DNA from: CAG-488 sp051881315 | GTDB taxonomy: Bacteria > Bacillota > Clostridia > Oscillospirales > Acutalibacteraceae | NCBI GenBank assembly: GCA_051881315.1 | Contig: JBJEPQ010000019.1 | Coordinates: 1 to 64,000, forward strand | Direction: 5' to 3' | Length of the DNA stretch: 64,000 bases | Shown: positions 1-8,259 of the stretch, one piece after another | How the letters are laid out: every line of letters starts with the position of its first letter | Numbering within the stretch: the first letter of the stretch is position 1 | Notes under the pieces: generated by a model | The model's input: the letters and a program-made list of their open reading frames with translations, nothing else | Told to the model about the DNA's origin: nothing | The model's database searches: none | Translations under genes and position numbers: made by a program

Positions 1-3
1 CTA

Positions 4-155
4 TACACGGTTGCCGCATACTTCGACCTTCCGACCGCAAATCAGGGCACGGCAACCGTGTGCGGTTAATCAAGATTAACCTGAAAAGGCTCCCATTTAG
101 GGGAGCTGTCACGAAGTGACTGAGGGTTTTTTTAGGGTTAATTAAGATTTTTCAA
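4..155. repeat. Composite hairpin repeat, left copy
   Basis: This stretch recurs almost unchanged at 1993-2150, offset by 1989 bases. It is a chain of small palindromes: an 11-bp perfect inverted repeat (ACACGGTTGCC at 5-15 with its complement at 51-61), then GCTCCC/GGGAGC near 90-106, then GTCAC/GTGAC near 109-119, ending in a T run. It contains no reading frame. It resembles non-autonomous dispersed repeats of Clostridia; its mobility is inferred, not shown. Confidence 0.8.
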
Positions 156-302
156 GGCTTCCCCTTGAGGGGAAGCTCCGCCGCAGGCGGTGATGAGGTG
201 GAGCAAGTCTGATGACATTATATTTCTACTTGGTTTTCAGCTTTTTACACCTCATCCGTCACGTCGTTCCTCCTTGCCACCTTCCCCTCGAGGGGAAGGC
301 TG
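153..302. mobile_element. MITE-like element with terminal inverted repeats
   Basis: The two ends are near-complementary for about 45 bases: the left arm carries GGCTTCCCCTTGAGGGGAAG followed by a GC-rich block and GATGAGGTG, and the right arm (248-302) carries CACCTCATCCGTCACG and then CCTTCCCCTCGAGGGGAAGG. The centre is short and AT-rich with no gene. A second complete copy lies at 34722-34848 and a truncated left end at about 2141-2157. Size, terminal repeats and lack of coding content fit a miniature non-autonomous element. Confidence 0.75.
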
Positions 303-400
303 AAAAATTTTGGAATAATTTTTTTGATTTAAAATATTATCTATAATTAAAAATACATCAAGTTTGTTCTAAATTCCGGACTATTTAAAGGAGTTCTATT

Positions 401-847
401 ATGAAAAAAATAGTAGCTATCGGAGTATCTGTTTTGATCTTATTTTCGATTGCCTTTTTTGCGATTAACTATTTTTATCCGTATTATGTAAATTGGAGCG
501 TTAACAGAGATGCTGACGAAGTAAAGGAAGGCAAGATTAACAAGGATAATATCACTTTATGTTCAAAAATCACCGATGATGAGACTGTTAATTCAAAGTA
601 TATTTCTTTCTATATCATTGACGAAAATTCTCAAAAAATTTGTTTTGAGTGTCAGGATGAATGGCGATTAACAGATTTTAAATATCTTGGCTTTGAAAAG
701 GATTCTAAAAATATTCTTGTTATTTCGGCTGATACAGGAACTTATAGATATGTATATGACGGCAATTCTTGGAAGGAAGAAGTCCTTGGTAGCAAACAAT
801 ACATTCCCGATACTCAATACTGCATTATAAACAATTTGGATACGTAA
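401..847 (+). CDS. Small membrane-anchored protein of unknown function
   Basis: I do not recognise this 148-residue protein. It begins with a short basic stretch (MKK) and one hydrophobic segment at about residues 5-25, read as a signal anchor, followed by a soluble, charged and aromatic-rich domain that would face outside. There is no lipobox cysteine at the end of the hydrophobic segment. AAAGGAG sits seven bases before the ATG. The gene is visibly richer in A and T than the housekeeping genes beyond 2.3 kb and shares orientation with the next gene, 39 bases downstream, so the two probably form a unit. Direct repeats lie on both sides of the pair. Confidence 0.7.
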   Translation: MKKIVAIGVSVLILFSIAFFAINYFYPYYVNWSVNRDADEVKEGKINKDNITLCSKITDDETVNSKYISFYIIDENSQKICFECQDEWRLTDFKYLGFEKDSKNILVISADTGTYRYVYDGNSWKEEVLGSKQYIPDTQYCIINNLDT

Positions 848-886
848 TGATCACCCCCCTTTAAAATTATCAATCAGGAGGATATT

Positions 887-1906
887 ATGAAAAATCTTAA
901 AACAGTTATTGCTTTATTGCTGATGATTGCCATTACAGGCTCGGCAATTTACCTTATTGTAACGGACGATATTATGTTGTTGAATCCTAAGATGATTGTT
1001 TCAAACTATCAAATTTGCCAAAAAATGGTTTTAACAACAGAGACATACTGTGATGTTGAATCCGATTTTTTATGCGTTGATTCTGAATATATTGACAGTA
1101 ATGACGGATATGATTACTATTTTGAATCATATTCCGAGCCTCCGAAATATATAGCTGATTATTTCGTCAAGAAAAAAGACAAGGAAATCATTTCAGCTTT
1201 CTGTATTCAGGAGCTTGTGCCTCCAATTAAGCAAAATGAAATATTGACAGTTCACAGTTTTTACAATAACGGCTATATTTATTTCGCCGTCAAAGAGAGA
1301 AACTCTGTTTACCGTATAGATGATAGTTTGAAAAACGGTAGCGTTTATTTTACTCCCCAAAAATTCGGCGATATAGAGTTTTCATCATTCTGTATCAAAG
1401 ATAATAAGTTTTATTACATTACCGATTCTTCTGATATTGTTGAATTTAACGGAAAAGCCGAAACAAAAATCGGACATCTTCCTGATTTGGAGTCAATGAA
1501 TTTGCTTGAACCTGTGTTTAGAGATGAAATTTTCCAATGGACGTTTCCTATGAATAATATCAATGGCGTATTTTATTTTGGCTTGGATAGCAATTTGTTT
1601 TATATTGACGAGAACGGTGAAACAAATTGTATTGATTTGCACAGATCAAAAAGTGACTCCGGTGAATCTAACGTTTATAAAATAGAACCGTGTAAAGAAA
1701 ATAAAAATATGATGGCAGTTTCGTATGCATTTTTTGACTTTAATCCGAAATGTAATTCCTATTATTACAGATACATAGTAAATCCAAAAACCGGTCACTA
1801 TATAAAATTCAGACAAAAAATTAAAAACAGATACAGCGAAGTGGCGGCAGATGAAATTCGCGACTATATTGACTGCCTTAACTCTAAAGCAGGAATGGGC
1901 GGATAA
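887..1906 (+). CDS. Membrane-anchored protein, possible beta-propeller-like exodomain
   Basis: The 339-residue product has an N-terminal hydrophobic segment (about residues 6-26) that should act as a signal anchor. The remainder is rich in short beta-prone repeats such as FCIKDNKFYYITD and GVFYFGLDSNLFYIDENGE, the pattern of 'read-out' propeller domains (DUF5050-like) common on clostridial surface proteins. That fold is inferred from the pattern. CAGGAGG lies eight bases before the ATG. It follows the 148-residue gene closely, shares its AT-rich composition, and ends before a hairpin at 1943-1984. No enzymatic motif is visible. Confidence 0.7.
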   Translation: MKNLKTVIALLLMIAITGSAIYLIVTDDIMLLNPKMIVSNYQICQKMVLTTETYCDVESDFLCVDSEYIDSNDGYDYYFESYSEPPKYIADYFVKKKDKEIISAFCIQELVPPIKQNEILTVHSFYNNGYIYFAVKERNSVYRIDDSLKNGSVYFTPQKFGDIEFSSFCIKDNKFYYITDSSDIVEFNGKAETKIGHLPDLESMNLLEPVFRDEIFQWTFPMNNINGVFYFGLDSNLFYIDENGETNCIDLHRSKSDSGESNVYKIEPCKENKNMMAVSYAFFDFNPKCNSYYYRYIVNPKTGHYIKFRQKIKNRYSEVAADEIRDYIDCLNSKAGMGG

Positions 1907-1942
1907 GAATAGAATGAAAAATACGCATAATTATTTACCTAA

Positions 1943-1984
1943 TGATACCTGTGTTCTCTTAACACCGAAGCGAACATAGTATCA
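1943..1984 (+). terminator. Hairpin after the AT-rich gene pair
   Basis: TGATAC at 1943-1948 pairs with GTATCA at 1979-1984, and TGTTC pairs with GAACA inside it. There is no clear T run after the 3' arm, so it may be a mRNA-stabilising hairpin or part of the adjacent repeat rather than a true terminator. Confidence 0.4.
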
Positions 1985-1992
1985 TAAAACCG

Positions 1993-2150
1993 TACACGGT
2001 TGCCGCATACTTCGACCTTCCGACCGCAAATCAGGGCACGGCAATCGTGTGCGGTTAATCAATTCTAACTTAACAAAGGCTCCTATTTAGGGGAGCTGTC
2101 ATTAAGTGACTGAGGGTTTTTTCCAAAGGTTTAATGGATTTTTCAAGGCT
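1993..2150. repeat. Composite hairpin repeat, right copy
   Basis: Direct copy of the 4-155 repeat with a few substitutions; the second arm of the first palindrome reads GGCAATCGTGT, leaving a wobble pair. It continues into about 17 bases of the MITE-like left end (to about 2157) and then diverges, so the adjoining MITE copy is missing or truncated here. The remaining 2158-2270 holds no gene that I can see. Confidence 0.8.
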
Positions 2151-2270
2151 TCCTCTTGTTGTAAGATAGCGAAGTTGGCTGAACATAGTGAAAATTATTC
2201 ACGACTGTTTCTGCGTTCTCAAAAAATTCCCTTTAGTTTTTTATTAGTAATTTTTTGTTTGATTATCTAT

Positions 2271-2318
2271 TAAAAAAATTTGGACTGTTGTATTCGGTTG
2301 ATCCGTTTACAACAGTCA
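2271..2318 (-). terminator. Intrinsic terminator of the MerR-family gene
   Basis: A 9-bp perfect stem (GACTGTTGT at 2283-2291 and ACAACAGTC at 2309-2317) lies just downstream of the minus-strand stop. On that strand it is followed by AATTTTTTTA. The AAATGAC side offers a shorter T run on the plus strand too, so weak bidirectional use is possible. Confidence 0.75.
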
Positions 2319-2330
2319 TTTTTCATGTTT

Positions 2331-3071
2331 TTATTTGCAGTATGATCTTATAGCATCGCACATAAACTGTGCCGTACCGTCGCCGTGACGGTCTATATTT
2401 TTCCGAAAGCGTTCATCGGCAACGTACATCTCACCGAGATCGGCGAGGATTTCTTCGGTGCAGGAATAGTAATTTTCTGTGATGAAAACCTGCCATTTCT
2501 TCACCAGCTCCCTTGCCTCTCTGCTGTCCGGTGCAAAGTCGTTGCGTTTACAGTCCGCAATTTCTGCAATTTTTTCGTCCATAGCCGAGTTAAGCTGATT
2601 GAATTTATCCGCCGAATAGTCTGCGGTTTTTTCAACGCTCTCCTGGTAAGCGGCGGTGTCGCCCCATTTTTCTTTTGCTTCCTTGGCGTATTCCTTGCGC
2701 TTTGCTTCAAACTCACTGTTATTGAAAACATTCATATCGAAAAACTCTCCTTTCATTGCGCCGTCAAGAGCCGAGATAAGCCGTTCAAGACGTTCCTTTT
2801 TCAGCGTCAGCAGGTGCTTCTGCTCTTTCAGCGCCTTTTGTTTGTCATAGTCGGGAGAGGACAAAATCATGCGGATCTCTTTAAGGGGAAAATCAAGCTC
2901 ACGGTAGAACAAAATCTCCTGCATCCTCGTCAGGGAATTTTCGTCATAAAAACGGTATCCGTTCTGTTCGTCAACAGAGGACGGCTTCAGCAGTCCGATC
3001 TCGTCATAAAAGTGCAGTGTGCGCACACTAACTCCTGTAAGCTTTGCAAATTCTCTTATGTGCAGATTCAT
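2331..3071 (-). CDS. MerR-family regulator with TipAS-like ligand domain
   Basis: The product has an N-terminal MerR winged helix-turn-helix (about residues 1-70; the signature VRTLHFYDEIGLL is clear), a dimerising coiled coil around residues 75-110, and a C-terminal alpha-helical domain of the TipAS type (from about residue 120). In this family TipAS domains bind thiopeptides or other multidrug ligands and the protein activates promoters with overlong spacers. The ATG at 3071 was chosen because GGAGG precedes it. The 2.3-3.2 kb stretch holds no efflux gene, so the target, perhaps itself, is unknown. Neighbours are convergent or unrelated. Confidence 0.85.
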   Translation of the reverse strand: MNLHIREFAKLTGVSVRTLHFYDEIGLLKPSSVDEQNGYRFYDENSLTRMQEILFYRELDFPLKEIRMILSSPDYDKQKALKEQKHLLTLKKERLERLISALDGAMKGEFFDMNVFNNSEFEAKRKEYAKEAKEKWGDTAAYQESVEKTADYSADKFNQLNSAMDEKIAEIADCKRNDFAPDSREARELVKKWQVFITENYYSCTEEILADLGEMYVADERFRKNIDRHGDGTAQFMCDAIRSYCK

Positions 3072-3219
3072 TTGATCGCCTCCCTTGATTATGAGCATAT
3101 ACTATGACGTAACGTGAGAGTCAATACTTTTTTGAAGTTTTTTCAGCGAAATATTATTTCTCCGCTATCTTTTGGGAGATAAATCCGACCGGCATTTTTT
3201 GTTATGCTGATTTTTTGAT

Positions 3220-3450
3220 TTATTTTATTTCCCTCACGGTATATCCGAGGGCTTCGACGGTTGATTTGACAGTGGCGTTGTCGATATCCTGCCTGAGTTT
3301 AACGGTCGCCTTTTTGCCGTTCAGGTCAACTTTGACGTCGCTGACGCCTTTAAGAGAGGCGAGAGCCTTCTCAACGTTGACGGCACAGTGCATACAGCTC
3401 ATGCCGTCAATATAAACTTCTTTGGTGATTTTTGCTTTACCGAATAACAT
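3220..3450 (-). CDS. CopZ-like heavy-metal-associated (HMA) domain protein
   Basis: A free-standing HMA domain of 76 residues. The metal site GMSCMHC (two cysteines in C-x-x-C) follows the first strand, and the fold ends with GYTVREIK, typical of CopZ and of P-type ATPase N-domains. CopZ proteins carry Cu(I) to a copper ATPase or repressor; no copper ATPase or CsoR/CopY gene is in the window, so a role in copper handling is inferred from the family. The start at 3450 is set by AAAGGAGG eight bases upstream. Length matches the family (about 70 residues). It could be cotranscribed with ricT, though a hairpin separates them. Confidence 0.85.
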   Translation of the reverse strand: MLFGKAKITKEVYIDGMSCMHCAVNVEKALASLKGVSDVKVDLNGKKATVKLRQDIDNATVKSTVEALGYTVREIK

Positions 3451-3476
3451 CGTAAAGCCTCCTTTGCAATTTATTG

Positions 3477-3510
3477 AAAACGCTCCCATCATATTCGATG
3501 AGAGCGTCCG
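3477..3510 (-). terminator. Probable terminator after ricT
   Basis: CGCTC (3481-3485) pairs with GAGCG (3502-3506), with an inner ATC/GAT pair. On the minus strand it is followed by TTTTC, a short T run, so termination is probably partial. Confidence 0.5.
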
Positions 3511-3521
3511 CCATAACGAGG

Positions 3522-4388
3522 TTAACCCTCGATCTCCTTTAAAGCAGCTAATTCGGATTTGTTTACGGTGATTTTCTTGTCCTTGATAAGCTTGACGTCA
3601 CGGCGGCTGAACACCGCAGGTGCGGCTTCGGGATTGCGGTCAAGGCGAACCTTGAGCATACCCTTGAGCAGATCGGATTCAACAACCGTACCTCTGCCTG
3701 AGCTTGTGTCAACTATTGCGCCGACCTTGGGCGTGACTCTGAGCAGATGCTCGTACGACTCCTGCTCATATTTCAGACAGCACATAAGTCTGCCGCAGGT
3801 GCCGCTGATCTTTGTCGGATTGAGAGAAAGTCCCTGCTCCTTTGCCATCTTGATTGAAACAGGCTGAAAATCTCCGAGGAAGCTGTTACAGCAGAAAGGT
3901 CTGCCGCACATTCCGAGGCCGCCTTTCATCTTGGACTCGTCACGCACGCCGATCTGGCGAAGCTCGATTCTGATTCTGAATACGCTTGCAAGATCCTTGA
4001 CAAGCTCACGGAAATCAACTCTGCCGTCCGAGGTGAAATAAAAAATCACCTTGCTCGAATCAAATGTATATTCAACGTCGATAAGCTTCATATCAAGACC
4101 GTGTGCGGCGATCTTTTTGAGACAGATATCGAAAGCGTCCTTCTCTTTCTTTTTGTTTTTCTCAACGACCTTGAGATCCTCCTCGGTCGCAACACGGACT
4201 ATCGGCTTGAGCGGTTTTACGATCTCGTCGTCACTTACCTCCTTGTTGCCCTGAGCAACCTCGCCGCACTCAAGACCGCGGACGGTTTCAACGATCACGT
4301 TGTCGCCCTTGTTGAGCTTTGCGCCGATGGGATCGAAATAATATATTTTGCCGACCTCTTTAAATCGGATTCCAACAACCTCTGACAT
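3522..4388 (-). CDS. ricT: PSP1-domain protein RicT (YaaT)
   Basis: The 288-residue product is a PSP1/RicT protein. The N-terminal part (residues 1-70) is a beta domain; the C-terminal PSP1 domain holds the invariant cysteine cluster CGRPFCC (about residue 160) and SGTCGRLMCCLKYE (about 195-210). In Bacillus subtilis RicT forms the Y-complex with RicA and RicF, binds iron-sulfur clusters and steers RNase Y; here RicA and RicF are not nearby. It lies 20 bases after holB, and the order darA-holB-ricT equals the yaaQ-holB-yaaT block of B. subtilis, which supports orthology. Its ATG is preceded by AAGGAGG. Confidence 0.92.
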   Translation of the reverse strand: MSEVVGIRFKEVGKIYYFDPIGAKLNKGDNVIVETVRGLECGEVAQGNKEVSDDEIVKPLKPIVRVATEEDLKVVEKNKKKEKDAFDICLKKIAAHGLDMKLIDVEYTFDSSKVIFYFTSDGRVDFRELVKDLASVFRIRIELRQIGVRDESKMKGGLGMCGRPFCCNSFLGDFQPVSIKMAKEQGLSLNPTKISGTCGRLMCCLKYEQESYEHLLRVTPKVGAIVDTSSGRGTVVESDLLKGMLKVRLDRNPEAAPAVFSRRDVKLIKDKKITVNKSELAALKEIEG

Positions 4389-4408
4389 ACTTTACCTCCT
4401 TGTAGTAA

Positions 4409-5299
4409 TTATCGTTCGTATGCCGCACTCCGCATCACGGCGGAAAAGCGGGTTATCATTAAATTCTTATTTGCGTTTCGGTTAATACTTTCCCTGAAAT
4501 TATCAATTTCGGCAGTCATTTTTATCAAAGCCTTTAAGGTCAGTTTTGACGCTGCCTCACGGCTGATATCGGCATGGTTGGAAAGTGTGATATTACTGCC
4601 CGTTTTGATTATCACAGCGTCACGGAAAATGAGCTGTAAAGCGGGGAGTACAGGCTCAAAAAGCTCCTTGTCTCTTTCAAACTCTGCCGTTATTTTCATA
4701 AATTCGTATTCGGTCGGCTTCAGAATTGCGGATGCCAGCCGAGCGGCGGTATCGTCAGCCTTTCTCCTCAGCTCGTCGGAAACATCGTCCGAATCCGTAC
4801 CGAGGTCAAAAAGCGACACCCTCGACAGTATCGTTTCGAGCATTGCCGACGAGGACTCACACTCGAGGATAAATCTTGCGTATGACGGCGGTTCTTCGAT
4901 CAGCTTCAAGAGCGCATTTTGCGCCTGAACGTTCATTTTATCCGCCGATTTGAGAATATAAACCTTTTTTGAAGCCTCGTTCGGAATGATGTAAGCGTCG
5001 TCCTTCATCTCCCTGACGAGGGCGATCTTGAAGGTCTTTTCGTTCTGCGCCGCAGGATCGACCGTGATAACATCGGGATGACTGTTAATCCCAACCTTCA
5101 AACAATGGCTGCACTTGCCGCAGGGCTTGTTCTCGCCATCACAGACAAAAGCCTGAGCAAGAAAAGCCGAAACCTGTCCTCTTGTTCGGGCACTTGAGCC
5201 TCTGAGCAGGATTGCATGCGGCAATCGGTCGTTTTTTATAAGCGTTTTTATGTTTTCGGCAAGCTCCTTTCGGATGCCGAGCTCATCTGCGGTAAGCAT
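4409..5299 (-). CDS. holB: DNA polymerase III delta-prime subunit
   Basis: A 296-residue AAA+ clamp-loader subunit. Visible features are LPHAILLRG in place of a working P-loop (degenerate Walker A, normal for delta-prime), a four-cysteine zinc module (C-x8-CGKCSHC) near residues 53-66, a KIREM-like block, and NALLKLIEEPP near residue 130. The Arg-finger motif reads SRV rather than SRC. It helps load the beta clamp at the replication fork. The darA stop codon overlaps this ATG (TGATG), so translation is coupled; a GTG one codon upstream is an alternative start. The C-terminal collar domain is divergent, as usual. Confidence 0.9.
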   Translation of the reverse strand: MLTADELGIRKELAENIKTLIKNDRLPHAILLRGSSARTRGQVSAFLAQAFVCDGENKPCGKCSHCLKVGINSHPDVITVDPAAQNEKTFKIALVREMKDDAYIIPNEASKKVYILKSADKMNVQAQNALLKLIEEPPSYARFILECESSSAMLETILSRVSLFDLGTDSDDVSDELRRKADDTAARLASAILKPTEYEFMKITAEFERDKELFEPVLPALQLIFRDAVIIKTGSNITLSNHADISREAASKLTLKALIKMTAEIDNFRESINRNANKNLMITRFSAVMRSAAYER

Positions 5300-5622
5300 C
5301 ACATTTTATGGAATTGGTCAACGTCCAGCACAAAGACGGTTGCACCGCCGACGGTGACATTGACCGGAATTGCGTTGACAAGTCCTGATGAATATGTCGG
5401 AATGATCGGAGTGACCTCCTCACGCTTGCGACAGTTTGCCCTGAGAATTTCAAGAAGCTCGTCCACCTTGTCGTCGTCAACACCCATAAGAAGTGTGAGG
5501 TTTCCGGCACGGAGAAATCCGCCCGTTGTTGAAAGCTTTGTGGCGTAGAAGCCTGCTTTTGTGATCTCATCAAGCACGACATGGGAATCGTCGCTGTTGA
5601 TAACTGCAATCAAAAGTTTCAT
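5299..5622 (-). CDS. darA: Cyclic di-AMP receptor DarA (YaaQ/PstA family)
   Basis: The 107-residue protein has the PII-like fold of the DarA/PstA family: MKLLIAVINSDDSHVV at the N terminus, the conserved glycine-rich TTGGFLRAGN loop around residue 33, and the terminal VGGATVFVLDVDQF strand. In Firmicutes this trimer binds cyclic di-AMP; its downstream partner is unsettled. It heads a coupled unit with holB and ricT, the order known from Bacillus. GGAGG precedes the ATG. Size and motifs match the family closely. Confidence 0.93.
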   Translation of the reverse strand: MKLLIAVINSDDSHVVLDEITKAGFYATKLSTTGGFLRAGNLTLLMGVDDDKVDELLEILRANCRKREEVTPIIPTYSSGLVNAIPVNVTVGGATVFVLDVDQFHKM

Positions 5623-5637
5623 AATTTGCCTCCTGTA

Positions 5638-6420
5638 TTACTCAATTATTTTAAGATTTCTTTCTATTACACTTTTTCCTCGCCAGGCATACGCCCTGTC
5701 GGAAATATTATCTGTTCTTGCCGCCGTTTCTATTCCGTCAAGGAACACGGCAGAGGGTTCAATTTTCACATTTTTGTTCATCGGACAGACCTTTTGACAG
5801 ATATCACAGCCCCATGCACAGCCCGAAGCTCTTATCAAAGCCTCTTGTTCGGCGGTCAGCTCACCCTTGCGCTGTGTGATATCGGAAAGGCAAAGCTCCT
5901 TGCGGAAGCCGTCCTTTTTTAAAGCATGAGTGGGACAGGCGGCAATACATCTGCCGCAGTTTATACACTCGGTTTTCGTCACCTTTGCCGACGGAAGCTC
6001 AAGAGTTGTGACAATCTCGGAAATAAAAAACCATGAGCCGTATTCCTCGTTTATGAGCAGTCCGTTTTTTCCTCTCACACCGAGACCTGCCTCCGCGGCG
6101 GCTCTGACTTCGGGAATCGGAGAATTGTCGGTAAAAAACACAAACTCCTCATCGGGATAGGCTTGTCTGAGCTTTTGAAGACCGATCTGAACGGCAGATG
6201 TGATCGCCGTGTGATAGTCCCGCACAACGGCATAGCGTGAGATATTACAATCCCGGTATTTTTCCTCACCGAGATAGTAGGGGAAGAGCATGACAATTAT
6301 ACTCTTTGCGTTATCGGGAAGCCGATTCTTTGCACGGCAGTTGATAAGTCCGTCGGCGACCGAAATGAAATCGCAGAAACCGTAAACCGGAGTAATTTCC
6401 GAAATGATGTCGTAGATCAC
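5638..6420 (-). CDS. Short QueG-like 4Fe-4S reductase
   Basis: The product shares the core of epoxyqueuosine reductase: a cobalamin-binding region with AEAGLGVRGKNGLLI and the GSW following it (about residues 112-135), and two 4Fe-4S sites, CINCGRCIAACP (about 158) and CAWGCDICQKVCP (about 205). At 260 residues it is much shorter than bacterial QueG (about 350-390), because the C-terminal HEAT-repeat region that grips tRNA is absent. A tRNA role is therefore less certain; short relatives are also annotated as generic iron-sulfur or dehalogenase-like proteins. It lies 15 bases before darA, in the same direction. Confidence 0.75.
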   Translation of the reverse strand: MIYDIISEITPVYGFCDFISVADGLINCRAKNRLPDNAKSIIVMLFPYYLGEEKYRDCNISRYAVVRDYHTAITSAVQIGLQKLRQAYPDEEFVFFTDNSPIPEVRAAAEAGLGVRGKNGLLINEEYGSWFFISEIVTTLELPSAKVTKTECINCGRCIAACPTHALKKDGFRKELCLSDITQRKGELTAEQEALIRASGCAWGCDICQKVCPMNKNVKIEPSAVFLDGIETAARTDNISDRAYAWRGKSVIERNLKIIE

Positions 6421-6431
6421 TTTATCATATC

Positions 6432-7361
6432 CTAAGCGATGGTTTGAACCGCCGCAATAATTAACGGTATTGTTATTATTGAAATAAAGCTTACCGTTGC
6501 AACAAGCTGTGAAGCAAGTCTTGTGTCCTTATCATATTTTGCGGAGAACATCACGGTGTTGTTGGCTGACGGGGCACAGGACGAAATTGCCAAGGCGACA
6601 AGAAGAGTGCCGCTCAGTCCCATAAGCTTGTATATGGTTATCATAACCGCCGGCAATACAATCAGCTTTGAAAGAGCAACAAGAAAAATCTTCTTGTGCC
6701 TGAATATGCTTTTGAGCTGAGTGTTTGCAAGGAATGTACCGAAAATAATCATTGCAATCGGCGTTTGAGTGTTTGCGATGAAATCGACAGGCTTTGATAT
6801 TATTTCAGGAAGTGAAACTCTGAAAAGATAAAACGGAAGTCCGATAAGGACAGCTATAACGCCGGGATTGAGAATGAGCTTTTTTGCGTCGAAGCCCTTG
6901 CTTCGATCCATCATAAATACTCCGTGAGTAAACGATACGACGTTGAAAGCCATCACAACTGCGGAGCAGTAGAAAACTCCTTCGCTTCCGAGAATTGCCT
7001 GGGTGAGGGGAAGCGTCATATATCCGACATTGCCGTAGATCGCACCGTATTTATAGACGCAGTTTTCGTCTTTATCGCCTTTTGAAAAAAGAGGTGTGTT
7101 TATGGCAATGGCGATAAAATGCAGAAGAAATCCGCAGCCGAGAGCGATAAGCAGCTTTGCTCCGCTTTCTTTTGTAAATTCACTTGTGAAAAACGAGTTT
7201 ATAATAACGCAGGGCGTTATTATGTAGAAAAGCAGATCGGTGCAAGCCTTGCCTGTCTTTTCGGTAAAAAGTCCGAGCTTGTCGCAGACAACTCCGATGA
7301 TTACCATAACGTAAAGTATGCCGACCTGACGTGCCGCAATAAGAACATTATCAAGAAACAT
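6432..7361 (-). CDS. AEC-family transporter (auxin efflux carrier type)
   Basis: A 309-residue integral membrane protein with about ten hydrophobic segments in two halves, matching AEC permeases such as malate or auxin-like carriers. Recognisable blocks are LLFYIITPCVIINSF near residue 40, NVGYMTLPL near 110 and the C-terminal SSCAPSANNTVMFSAKY. The substrate cannot be read from sequence; bacterial members often export or import dicarboxylates. The start at 7361 (MFLDNV) was preferred over an upstream one because the longer form would begin with a basic stretch overlapping the preceding gene; GGGGTAG is a modest ribosome site. It is 11 bases before the QueG-like gene. Confidence 0.85.
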   Translation of the reverse strand: MFLDNVLIAARQVGILYVMVIIGVVCDKLGLFTEKTGKACTDLLFYIITPCVIINSFFTSEFTKESGAKLLIALGCGFLLHFIAIAINTPLFSKGDKDENCVYKYGAIYGNVGYMTLPLTQAILGSEGVFYCSAVVMAFNVVSFTHGVFMMDRSKGFDAKKLILNPGVIAVLIGLPFYLFRVSLPEIISKPVDFIANTQTPIAMIIFGTFLANTQLKSIFRHKKIFLVALSKLIVLPAVMITIYKLMGLSGTLLVALAISSCAPSANNTVMFSAKYDKDTRLASQLVATVSFISIITIPLIIAAVQTIA

Positions 7362-7374
7362 TAAACTACCCCGA

Positions 7375-8256
7375 TTATTCCTCCGTTTCGACTGTCTGAG
7401 CCTTTGCCCTTGAAAGAAGGTTATAAACAATATAAAGTGCAACGCCGAAATCGCTGTATGAAACGCCGTGGTGTGCGTTGAGCAGATCGGAATTGCCTGT
7501 TATCATAACGATAAATCTCGGCAGGAAGCATATAAGGGCAAACATTGCCGCAGGTATTCCGTAAGCATAGAGCTTCCAGAAAACAGCAGGCGCATCAATC
7601 TTTGCGACCGTCTGAGCGAGAGCGAGGAAGAAAAGCATCATAAATACTATCTCGAAAAGCTCCAGCAAAAGATCGGAAACATTGACAAAGCTTATTGTCC
7701 TCTTGAACCTGTAAAGAAGCTTGAAAACACACCAGATAACAGGTGCAAGGGCAAGGATTTTAAGCTTTGAGCCGTCTGTCGAGCCGATGCCGACCGTAAG
7801 TCCGTAAACGAAGAAATAAACAGCCGCAACCGCACCCGAGACAGCCTGAAGCAGAAGCAGGGTGCCGCCCTGATTTTTCACATAGTCCGTCACTACCGTT
7901 GCCGAAGAAACAGCCTGATCGTAGAGATCGAAATAACTCATAAGCTGGGCGGCAGAGTCAACTATGACCGAGACGGCAAGAATAACGGACAGAACAAGGA
8001 AAACGGGAGACTTCTTTACCGAAGTGACCGTTATCATTTTCTTTTTGTTTATCATCGGTATTATTATTGCGCTGAGCATTGCAACACCGAGAAGGATATA
8101 AATGAGATAAACCGAGAAATTCACATCGCTGTAAAAGCCTGTTTCGGGCTCAAGTATCTTAAAATACTGGTAAACCCTCAGCGGCACGGAAACAAGCAAT
8201 GCGGCAAGAGAGACGAAAAGCGGAAGCTTATAAATAATGTCGCTCTTTGATTTCAT
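7375..8256 (-). CDS. Polytopic membrane protein of unknown function
   Basis: I do not recognise this 293-residue protein. It has about seven or eight hydrophobic helices, starting at residues 11-25 and 45-65, with a basic loop (NKKKMITVTSVKKS) around residue 70-80 that should be cytoplasmic. There are no conserved catalytic or nucleotide-binding motifs. It is three bases downstream of the citrate synthase gene and 13 bases upstream of the AEC carrier, so it is probably cotranscribed with both. A transport-helper or enzyme-anchoring role would be a guess. Confidence 0.7.
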   Translation of the reverse strand: MKSKSDIIYKLPLFVSLAALLVSVPLRVYQYFKILEPETGFYSDVNFSVYLIYILLGVAMLSAIIIPMINKKKMITVTSVKKSPVFLVLSVILAVSVIVDSAAQLMSYFDLYDQAVSSATVVTDYVKNQGGTLLLLQAVSGAVAAVYFFVYGLTVGIGSTDGSKLKILALAPVIWCVFKLLYRFKRTISFVNVSDLLLELFEIVFMMLFFLALAQTVAKIDAPAVFWKLYAYGIPAAMFALICFLPRFIVMITGNSDLLNAHHGVSYSDFGVALYIVYNLLSRAKAQTVETEE

Positions 8257-8259
8257 TTT

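Noticed and set aside
4409..5299. Broken P-loop in holB as a sign of pseudogenisation
   Set aside because: A degenerate Walker A is normal for the delta-prime clamp-loader subunit; the frame is intact and coupled to its neighbours.
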